A DNA stretch of 49,304 bases from a virus. Both the position numbers and the translations under genes were made by a program. The notes beneath the pieces were generated by a model, which was given only the letters and a program-made list of their open reading frames with translations, was not told the DNA's origin and ran no database searches. Of this stretch, positions 7,962 through 13,334 are shown piece by piece (within the stretch, counting starts at the first letter, position 1; each line of letters begins with the position of its first letter). The stretch is taken from positions 1 through 49,304 of the IMG/VR virus record IMGVR_UViG_3300048835_000303; one strand, 5' to 3'.

Positions 7962-8565
7962 AGCATCCCCCCTCTTCGGGCCGCTCAACGCCCTCCGCGC
8001 CGCGCTGTCGACGGCGACCCGCGACTACAACGCCGCGCTGGCGGAACTTGAGAGACTCAAACGCGAGCGCGATGAGATCGCCCAAGCGCCTTGTGCCCGC
8101 GCCGATCTGATCGCGGAATTGGAGCGATGGACCGACAGGATTGCCGCCGAGTACGAAGATGCGTTGGACAACCGCCTTATGCTGTTCGCGGAAGTCGGCC
8201 CAGACCGCCTCGCGCGCGAGCTCGACCCCTCGGGATTCTCATCTCTGCGCGACCTCTTCAGCTTGGTCCGAACCAACCGAGGGAGCATCGATGACCTCAA
8301 AGACCAGCGCACCGCGAGCGGCGGCGCGCTGGTCTACCTGGCCGGCCCCGACCGCGTTAAGGCCCTGCTGCGCGCGCGCGTGGAGGCCCTGGACTTCAAG
8401 GACGGTCTGCCCGCCGCCGCACGCCGCGCCCGCATTGCGGAGCTGAACGCGCAAATCCAGGCCGTAGAGGACGAGCTCGAAAGCATGCGCGAGGCCCTGC
8501 GCGCCTCCGGGCTCGCGGTTCCTGCCCCCACACCCGCCCCGAGGCCGCTGACGCCTCGCATCTGA
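7951..8565 (+). CDS. Coiled-coil hypothetical protein
   Basis: 204 aa, overlapping the protease gene end by 11 bases. Residues ~15-60 and ~150-190 are heptad-like Leu/Ala/Glu/Arg segments expected to form coiled coils. A decoration or scaffold role would suit its place after the protease, but there is no sequence proof. The C-terminus is a Pro-rich tail. Confidence 0.7.
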   Translation: MATKASPLFGPLNALRAALSTATRDYNAALAELERLKRERDEIAQAPCARADLIAELERWTDRIAAEYEDALDNRLMLFAEVGPDRLARELDPSGFSSLRDLFSLVRTNRGSIDDLKDQRTASGGALVYLAGPDRVKALLRARVEALDFKDGLPAAARRARIAELNAQIQAVEDELESMREALRASGLAVPAPTPAPRPLTPRI

Positions 8566-8693
8566 CCTTTGGCGCCCGCGTGGCTGGTCACCCGCGGGAA
8601 CAACCGCCCGCCGTGGGGCGTTAAATCGGCTTCGCGCCGGCCGAAGAACGGCAAAGCCGGCAACCCCTTCCCCGTCGCCCTGGAGCGCCTCGC

Positions 8694-9047
8694 TTGACCA
8701 CACTCAGAATTCCGCCGATCCGAGACGGCGCCGACCGCACGATCCCGGCGAGTGCCGAAATCGTCCTGATGCGAAAGCCCCGGGCGTCTACCGAAGCGTG
8801 GCGCGAGATCATCGTTTTCCGCAATGACGACGGGAGCCTCCTGCAGGAGCATACCGTTCGCGCTGTACCGCCCGATGGGCTGCTGATTCCGCTTGTCCCC
8901 CAAGACCAGATCAAGACCGGCGAGCCCGGGGAGGAGACCGCGTACAGCGTCACCGTCCGTTGGGCGCACGGCTCGGAGCGCTATCGCGTGGAGATCCCGG
9001 AAAGCGCCGACGTGCTCGACCTCGCCGACGTTGCAAGCGCGTGGTGA
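8694..9047 (+). CDS. Hypothetical beta-rich protein
   Basis: 117 aa starting at TTG 8694, supported by GGAGCG about seven bases upstream; the frame is closed upstream by TAA and no ATG or GTG fits. The alternation of hydrophobic and charged residues (EIVLMRK, EIIVFRN, YSVTVRW, YRVEIPE) predicts a small beta-sandwich. Possibly a structural or decoration protein, family unknown. Confidence 0.65.
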   Translation: MTTLRIPPIRDGADRTIPASAEIVLMRKPRASTEAWREIIVFRNDDGSLLQEHTVRAVPPDGLLIPLVPQDQIKTGEPGEETAYSVTVRWAHGSERYRVEIPESADVLDLADVASAW

Positions 9048-9056
9048 CATGCTCGG

Positions 9057-9093
9057 CTTGCCCCAAAACGGAAGACTTCCGTTTTGGGACAAG
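9057..9093. repeat. 37-bp palindrome, copy 1
   Basis: 18-base arms separated by one A, form CTTG-N4-AAAACGGAAG. One mismatched pair at the fifth base. It directly follows the stop at 9047, so it could also terminate that transcript. Confidence 0.85.
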
Positions 9094-9134
9094 GTTGGTC
9101 TGCGGATCTGCATCAACAATAACGCCTTGAATTT

Positions 9135-9162
9135 GTTGATAATCCAAAGTTGGATTAACAAC
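9135..9162. repeat. 28-bp palindrome with unrelated core
   Basis: 13-base arms (GTTGATAATCCAA and its complement with one mismatch) and a 2-base loop. It is A+T-rich compared with its surroundings and does not share the AAAACGGAAG core. Confidence 0.75.
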
Positions 9163-9255
9163 CCTCCGGCCAGCGCCGACCGCGAAGCCGCCGCCGATGG
9201 ATCGAGGCGCACCCCTACCACGCCCACACGACAAGCAACCGTCTCGAACCGCCTT

Positions 9256-9286
9256 GGGGAAAAACGAAAGCCTTTCGTTTTTCCCC
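9256..9286. repeat. 31-bp palindrome, variant copy 2
   Basis: Perfect 15-base arms GGGGAAAAACGAAAG with a single C loop. The core differs from the other copies by a G-to-A change that is matched by a C-to-T change in the opposite arm. Confidence 0.85.
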
Positions 9287-9292
9287 GCCGCC

Positions 9293-9329
9293 CTTGATCA
9301 AAAACGGAAGACTTCCGTTTTTGATCAAG
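9293..9329. repeat. 37-bp palindrome, copy 3
   Basis: Perfect 18-base arms CTTGATCAAAAACGGAAG, single A loop. Only 6 bases separate it from copy 2. Confidence 0.88.
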
Positions 9330-9431
9330 ACAACCCGCCGGCACCTGACCACGAAGCAGCGCGCGGTGATTGCTGCGGAGCTGGCGACGATGACCAAAGC
9401 GCAAGCAGGCGCAAAAGGTGGTCGGTCAGGC

Positions 9432-9457
9432 AAGCAAGGGCAAAATTGCCCTTGCTT
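9432..9457. repeat. 26-bp palindrome
   Basis: Perfect 12-base arms AAGCAAGGGCAA with loop AA. Shares the interval but not the AAAACGGAAG core. Confidence 0.8.
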
Positions 9458-9500
9458 AGACGACGCACTCAGCATCGACCAAGCAACCGTCTCGAATCGC

Positions 9501-9537
9501 CTTGGGCAAAAACGGAAGTCTTCCGTTTTTGCCCAAG
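9501..9537. repeat. 37-bp palindrome, copy 5
   Basis: Perfect 18-base arms CTTGGGCAAAAACGGAAG, single T loop. Lies at the same place in the repeat unit as copies 2 and 3. Confidence 0.88.
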
Positions 9538-9611
9538 ACAACCCGCCGCTTGTCGGATCTTTTTTGCACCGGACCCTTGCGCGCCGCGCGTGCGAGGTCT
9601 ACGCTTGCCAC

Positions 9612-9785
9612 ATGTCCGAAGTAACGAAGCAACCCAAAAGCAACCCCAGCCGACAGGCTGCGCACCGGGACCGCATGCGCGCGTCAGGTCTGGTGCCGAT
9701 CACCGAATGGATCCCGCCCGAATCCAAAGAGCTGGTGCGCAATCTTTGCAGGCGATTGAGGGAGACGAAGAAGACGACGAAGTAG
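9612..9785 (+). CDS. Small protein resembling MazE-like DUF3018 antitoxins
   Basis: 57 aa from ATG 9612. The pattern RQAAHRDRMRASGLVPITEW resembles the conserved start of DUF3018 (MazE-like antitoxin; typical form AHRxRLRxxGLRPVxxWVP). No toxin gene follows, so it may be an orphan or a DNA-binding protein of the ribbon-helix-helix type. No strong ribosome site is seen. Confidence 0.5.
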   Translation: MSEVTKQPKSNPSRQAAHRDRMRASGLVPITEWIPPESKELVRNLCRRLRETKKTTK

Positions 9786-9863
9786 CAGTAGAAGCGGACC
9801 CCGACCCGGTTGCACCCGGATCGAGGCCCTGACCACCACCCAACCTGTAACGGAGGTTCGGCA

Positions 9864-10049
9864 ATGGCTACCCGCCATGATACCAACACGCGCGCCCGTC
9901 GTTTCGAGCGCGTCATCCGCCGCGCGATCGGCACCGGCAACCCCACCACCTTGCGCGCTGTCGCATGCCTTGCGCATGACGATGGGCACGCCCCGGTGCA
10001 GGTCCGCGCCGAGGCCGCGCTGCGCTTCGTGGGGGGTCGCCATGTGTGA
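9864..10049 (+). CDS. Small hypothetical protein
   Basis: 61 aa from ATG 9864 with CGGAGG eight bases upstream. Basic and helical. The next gene starts inside its end, so the two are likely coupled. Unknown family. Confidence 0.6.
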   Translation: MATRHDTNTRARRFERVIRRAIGTGNPTTLRAVACLAHDDGHAPVQVRAEAALRFVGGRHV

Positions 10050-10239
10050 CCCGACCCAAGCGCCGCTGTTCGTCTGGTCCTATGCCTTGCTCAAGCAACT
10101 GCCGAGCATGTACTCGATCGCGAGCAACTACGGCGGCATCGACTTGACCGAGGACGACGAGATCCGTGAAGCCGTTCGCGCCGCGGTCGAGCCGATCCTG
10201 CGTCGGCGTATCCAGGCCGCACGGGAGGCGCAGTCATGA
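10042..10239 (+). CDS. Small hypothetical protein
   Basis: 65 aa from ATG 10042, overlapping its neighbour by 8 bases. Hydrophobic first third, then an acidic segment and a basic amphipathic helix. Unknown function. Confidence 0.55.
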   Translation: MCDPTQAPLFVWSYALLKQLPSMYSIASNYGGIDLTEDDEIREAVRAAVEPILRRRIQAAREAQS

Positions 10240-10295
10240 GCGACGACATCCGCAAAGAGAATGAGCTCGATAACCTCGAGGAGCAGACAGCGTGA
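10236..10295 (+). CDS. 19-residue micro-ORF
   Basis: ATG 10236 overlaps the previous stop by ATGA and its own stop overlaps the GTG start at 10292. The acidic peptide (MSDDIRKENELDNLEEQTA) exactly fills the gap between two coupled genes, so it may serve as a translational relay. Too short to be certain. Confidence 0.4.
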   Translation: MSDDIRKENELDNLEEQTA

Positions 10296-10648
10296 CCGAC
10301 ACCACTCCAAACCCGTCAACCTGCACCGGCATGTCCGAGCTGTTCAACCTCGCATGGAGCTTGTCGGGTATTACCCGAACGCTCGACATGGAGGGAGGGG
10401 AGCCCGCCGAGTCGGCGAGCGACCGTGACCGCATTCATGGGCTGACCTGCGCCGCCCACCTGCTGTCGACCCGCCTGCTGGAGCTTGTCCTTGACTTCAG
10501 CCCGGCCCTGACCCGCCGGCACGACGAAGCCCTTGCGCGGATCGGCACGCAGACCGGGGAGAGGCCCGCGGAGGTCGCCGCACGCCTGCTGTGCGAGGCC
10601 CTGGAGGCGGACATCGCGCGGCACGAAGCCGAGCAGGCCGCGGCATAG
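10292..10648 (+). CDS. Hypothetical helical protein
   Basis: 118 aa from GTG 10292. Alpha-helical throughout, with two conserved-looking Cys (in the segment HGLTCAAHLL and LLCEALEAD). Unknown family. Position within the run of small genes suggests an accessory function. Confidence 0.6.
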   Translation: MTDTTPNPSTCTGMSELFNLAWSLSGITRTLDMEGGEPAESASDRDRIHGLTCAAHLLSTRLLELVLDFSPALTRRHDEALARIGTQTGERPAEVAARLLCEALEADIARHEAEQAAA

Positions 10649-10695
10649 ACCCAACCGCCCGGATCCGTCCGGGCGCAACAATGAGGGACCGAGAC

Positions 10696-10917
10696 ATGAT
10701 CGCCGTCATCCTGCAACTCGCCGCTATCGCGCTCGGTCTCTGGATCGGGGCCGCCACCGAATCATGGTGGGTCGGTCTGGGGTCCGTCGCGTTCCTGTGG
10801 CTGCTCGCACTGCTCGCCATCGGCACCGTGCGCGTCATTGTCGGGCCGCACACTGCCGAGGCAAGACGATTCGGGGAGATCCGCAGCACCGGAAACGATC
10901 AAGAGGGCAAAGACTGA
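10696..10917 (+). CDS. Small membrane protein with two transmembrane segments
   Basis: 73 aa from ATG 10696 (GAGGGA upstream; ATG 10681 also possible). Two hydrophobic segments, IAVILQLAAIALGLWIGA and WWVGLGSVAFLWLLALLAIG, separated by a short turn, followed by a charged tail. The topology suits a small holin-like or inner-membrane accessory protein. No family recognised. Confidence 0.6.
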   Translation: MIAVILQLAAIALGLWIGAATESWWVGLGSVAFLWLLALLAIGTVRVIVGPHTAEARRFGEIRSTGNDQEGKD

Positions 10918-10968
10918 AGACGGCCGCCGAGTCCGGCCCGCCGCTCGACACCCGATCAGGAGGGAGCG

Positions 10969-11077
10969 ATGTCCATCGACAACACCACGAAGCGCCGAAC
11001 GTGTGGCAAGAAACGCACGGTTCCGGTCAATCGACCGGAACCGTGTCCATCGACAACACCACGATCTTCTGTGGTGG
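10969..11077 (+). pseudogene. 5' fragment of a gene cut by the Mu-like insertion
   Basis: ATG 10969 follows an excellent AGGAGGGAG site, and the frame runs as MSIDNTTKRRTCGKKRT up to the proposed phage left end. Beyond it the frame continues only into phage end sequence. A second copy of its first codons, starting GTG, lies at 11043. I infer a gene of element 1 interrupted by the phage. Confidence 0.45.
10971..11064 (+). repeat. Two direct 20-bp repeats flanking a hairpin
   Basis: TCCATCGACAACACCACGA and its preceding base occur at 10971-10990 and 11045-11064. Between them is a 12-bp-stem hairpin ACGGTTCCGGTC/GACCGGAACCGT (11017-11044, 4-base loop). Both copies follow a potential start codon (ATG or GTG). 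Confidence 0.7.
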
Positions 11078-11094
11078 TGTTAGCCGCAACCTGC

Positions 11095-11268
11095 TTTGAG
11101 ATTACGGGACTAACAGGGATGTGGCGGTATAAAGCGGCCAAAGTATTGTTTTGTTTCTGGAATCGCGGTGGATGCGGGCTCGTTTTCGGGAAATGGGCGC
11201 GCAGGGTGATTTGAGACAAAACAAGGCAAAAACGACCGTTTAAGCGAAAAGCGCAAATCGGTTTGAGA
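11095..11268 (+). promoter_or_regulatory. Three candidate MuA end-binding sites (L1-L3)
   Basis: TTTGAGA occurs at 11095-11101, 11210-11216 and 11262-11268, always followed by a pyrimidine. Offsets of 115 and 167 bp resemble Mu L1-L2-L3 (about 105 and 145 bp). They sit between the TG terminus and the end of the repressor gene, as in Mu. Confidence 0.55.
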
Positions 11269-11272
11269 CGGC

Positions 11273-11854
11273 CTAAAGGAGCTTCCGCGCAAGGCGGGCG
11301 AGCTGGTCGAGGTCGTCTTGGTCGAGTCTGGCTTGGTGGTCCTGGTCACGGGCCATGGTCGCCAGAGCGTAACGCATGCGCATGGCGATGTCGGCCTTGA
11401 CGGGCTCGGCGAGCTGCTCCTCGAGGCGATCCACGGCCCTGACGACGCCGAAGAATATCCGCACGTCTTCTTCTTCTATTGTACCGCTATCCTCCTGCGC
11501 GTGCGCTCCATGCCTCGCAGCTGCGGGGCGGGCGCCTGCCAGCCCCGCCTTCCGTCGCCCCTCGCCGGTCGCAAGCCAGTCCAGCGACACTTGCGCCTCG
11601 CGCGCCAGCCCGGCCAGCGCCTTGAATGGCGCCGCCACATCTCCGCGCACATACCGCTGCAGAGTTGACACTGACACGCCTGCGGCATGTGCTGCAAGAG
11701 CCTGACTCCCGATCTCATCTATTGCCGCAGAAATGCGCGCACCAACGCCTACGCTCCACGCGTCATTTTCTGTCTTCTGAATCTGACGCTGATTTTCAGC
11801 CTCTCTTGGCGCGTCACTTTCCTGCTTTCTCTCTGTTTTTTCTTCGTTTTTCAC
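11273..11854 (-). CDS. Phage repressor, XRE-type HTH (Mu c analogue)
   Basis: 193 aa on the minus strand, starting GTG at 11854 with AAGGAGA eight bases upstream. Residues ~33-80 form an XRE-like helix-turn-helix (GARISAAIDEIGSQALAAHA, then GVSVSTLQRYVRGD) followed by a LARE/WLATGEG region typical of CI-type regulators. The C-terminal part is helical and acidic; there is no S24 LexA-like peptidase domain, so RecA-driven self-cleavage is unlikely. As the only leftward gene at the left end, divergent from ner, it fits the lysogeny repressor position of Mu-like phages. Confidence 0.85.
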   Translation of the reverse strand: MKNEEKTERKQESDAPREAENQRQIQKTENDAWSVGVGARISAAIDEIGSQALAAHAAGVSVSTLQRYVRGDVAAPFKALAGLAREAQVSLDWLATGEGRRKAGLAGARPAAARHGAHAQEDSGTIEEEDVRIFFGVVRAVDRLEEQLAEPVKADIAMRMRYALATMARDQDHQARLDQDDLDQLARLARKLL

Positions 11855-11947
11855 TTTCGATGTCTCCTTAGTCGGTCTCGTTGGGTGCGCTCAAATCTGA
11901 CGCGCACATAGGCGTTTATCTCCGTCTGAAAAATTCGCAGTTCTGCG

Positions 11948-11976
11948 TTGACAGATTCCAGATATGCGCGCATCAT
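11948..11976 (+). promoter_or_regulatory. Early promoter candidate for ner and transposition genes
   Basis: TTGACA (11948-11953), 17-bp spacer, CATCAT (11971-11976). The -35 is a consensus match and the -10 matches four of six. The predicted start of transcription falls on or next to the ner ATG at 11983, so the mRNA may be nearly leaderless. The repressor/ner gap (11855-11982) should also hold operators, for example the inverted TGCGC/GCGCA pair at 11886-11906. Confidence 0.55.
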
Positions 11977-11982
11977 AGGACC

Positions 11983-12300
11983 ATGAACACTCAAGCAGAG
12001 CGCAAGACAGCGGCCCCAGCCTCTCCTGAGGACTGGCATCCAGCCGACATCGTGGCCGCCCTCCGTAAGGCTGGCTGGTCGCTTCGTCGACTTTCCGTGC
12101 ACAACAACCGGTACCCGAACAGCCTGGCCAAGGCGCTCGCGCGGCCGTGGCCCAAGGCCGAACGGTTGATCGCCGAGGCTATCGGGATTCCGCCCGAGGA
12201 GATCTGGCCGGAGCGTCACGCCAAGCGCCTGGAGCGGGTCGCGCGACGTGACCAGAGGGCCGCCGAGGGCGGGCCTCCAGGCCGCGTCGGCGCTCCGTGA
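11983..12300 (+). CDS. ner: Ner-family early regulator
   Basis: 105 aa from ATG 11983. The core WHPADIVAALRKAGWSLRRL, then NSLAKALARPWPKAERLIAEAIGIPPEEIWPERH, is the Ner/Nlp helix-turn-helix signature. In Mu, Ner binds between the divergent promoters and turns down both repressor and early transcription. The C-terminal ~25 residues are a basic, Gly-rich tail. Place and orientation agree with this role. Confidence 0.88.
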   Translation: MNTQAERKTAAPASPEDWHPADIVAALRKAGWSLRRLSVHNNRYPNSLAKALARPWPKAERLIAEAIGIPPEEIWPERHAKRLERVARRDQRAAEGGPPGRVGAP

Positions 12301-12367
12301 ATCCGTCACCTACAGCCTAGACAAGCCCGGCCGGCACGGTCAGGGCGATTTTCAGAAGGGGGCTTCC

Positions 12368-12865
12368 ATGTCATTTCCGCGGCGATCGATCAACTGGAAA
12401 CGCTACCAGCCGAAGGACCTTCGGGACGCCTTTCGGGCCTGCAAGGACTGCGCACGGGAGCGCAAGCATTTGAGCGTGGAGCGGATCGCCGACCTGATGG
12501 GGGTGAGCGCCGATTGCCTCTACAAATGGCTTGCGGATGCAAGGATGCCGGCCCTGAGCATCCCCGTCTATGAGCACGTTTGCGGTGCGCACTTCGTGAC
12601 CGAGTATCTGGCGGCGGGCTGCGGGCGGATGGTGGTGGCGATTCCGCCCGGCATCCCGGCGGATGCGGCGGATCTGGCGGCCCTGCAAGGGCAGATCGCG
12701 GAGGCGGTGGCGCGGTTGATCCGCTGCTATCGGGGTGATGCGGATACGGCGGAGACGCGCGAGGGGTTGGCGGGCTCGATCCGCTCCCTGGCGTGGCATC
12801 GGGAGAACGTCGCCCATTTGGGCGCGCCGGAGCTGGACCTTGATGGAGGGGAAGGTCATGTCTGA
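12368..12865 (+). CDS. HTH-containing early protein
   Basis: 165 aa from ATG 12368. The segment LSVERIADLMGVSADCLYKWLADARMPALSI is a helix-turn-helix, preceded by a basic region with a Cys pair (CKDC). The C-terminal half is helical. Similar small HTH proteins sit between ner and A in Mu-like phages, where their job is unknown. Its stop overlaps the next gene's start. Confidence 0.75.
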   Translation: MSFPRRSINWKRYQPKDLRDAFRACKDCARERKHLSVERIADLMGVSADCLYKWLADARMPALSIPVYEHVCGAHFVTEYLAAGCGRMVVAIPPGIPADAADLAALQGQIAEAVARLIRCYRGDADTAETREGLAGSIRSLAWHRENVAHLGAPELDLDGGEGHV

Positions 12866-13316
12866 GCGGTGGATTCGTGCCGAGGATCTGGTTGGGCTGC
12901 CTGGAATGCCGGACACGCTTGAGGGGGTCGAAGATGCTGCGCGCGTGATGGGCTGGAAGTCGCGCCCGAGCCTTGACGCTCTCATTGACTCGGCCGCCCG
13001 CGCGATAGCGCTGATGAGCGACCAGGACGCCGAGGACCTCGTGCTCGCACTTTGGTCTCTCATCGTCGGCATCGATGATCACTTCGACGACCTGTACGAG
13101 TGCGGGGAGCAGCATCTTGATCTTGGGCGGGAGATGCTTGCCGGCTTCGTTGAGGACGGCTATTCGCGCCGCGCGGCAATAGATTTTCTGTTCGCTGAGT
13201 CCGTTGGGGTGTTTGACGGCATGCCGGATGGCGTGGCGCGCGTCTTGGCCTACCACGCAGATCACCTGGCGAGCCATTGGCTGGCGCTCCGCGCGCGGGA
13301 CGTTGGCCATGCGTAG
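12858..13316 (+). CDS. Free MuA N-domain-like protein
   Basis: 152 aa from ATG 12858. Its first ~37 residues (W...AEDLVGLPGMPDT...GWKSR) closely parallel the N-terminus of the transposase encoded just downstream (ELAGLPAMPAT...GWKSR). In MuA that region is the Ia subdomain, which binds the transposition enhancer/operator DNA. The remaining ~115 residues are acidic and helical, unlike MuA. The gene lies directly before A, separated from the transposase frame by one TAG codon. I infer a regulator that competes for or modulates enhancer binding. Confidence 0.65.
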   Translation: MSERWIRAEDLVGLPGMPDTLEGVEDAARVMGWKSRPSLDALIDSAARAIALMSDQDAEDLVLALWSLIVGIDDHFDDLYECGEQHLDLGREMLAGFVEDGYSRRAAIDFLFAESVGVFDGMPDGVARVLAYHADHLASHWLALRARDVGHA

Positions 13317-13334
13317 CTGGACACCGCTTCGGAG

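Larger units (their letters stand above)
9048..9611. other. Intergenic interval filled with palindromes
   Basis: 564 bases without a supported gene. They hold at least six strong palindromes: 9057-9093, 9135-9162, 9256-9286, 9293-9329, 9432-9457 and 9501-9537. They also hold two copies of a repeat unit starting with a 27-base flank (9232-9258 and 9480-9506, one mismatch) and ending with CAAGACAACCCGCCG (9326-9340 and 9534-9548). Confidence 0.8.
42..11077 (+). mobile_element. tRNA-Leu-integrated satellite-like element (left part)
   Basis: Integrase next to a tRNA, excisionase-like DNA-binding protein, primase zinc-finger protein, helicase-like ATPase, iteron inverted repeat, Nu1-like HTH protein and S49 capsid protease all lie on one strand with overlapping starts and stops. 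That gene set is typical of P4/PICI-type phage satellites, an inference from gene content. No second copy of the tRNA 3' end is seen, and the element is apparently interrupted by the Mu-like phage near 11078. The borders are approximate. Confidence 0.6.

Noticed and set aside
9057-9537. CRISPR array
   Set aside because: The repeated units are palindromes with irregular spacing and flanks that are themselves repeated; no spacer-repeat periodicity and no cas genes.
127-11077. Second copy of the tRNA-Leu 3' end (attR)
   Set aside because: I found no copy of GGTTCGAGTCCCGCC or the acceptor stem in the rest of the window; the right border is probably beyond the phage.
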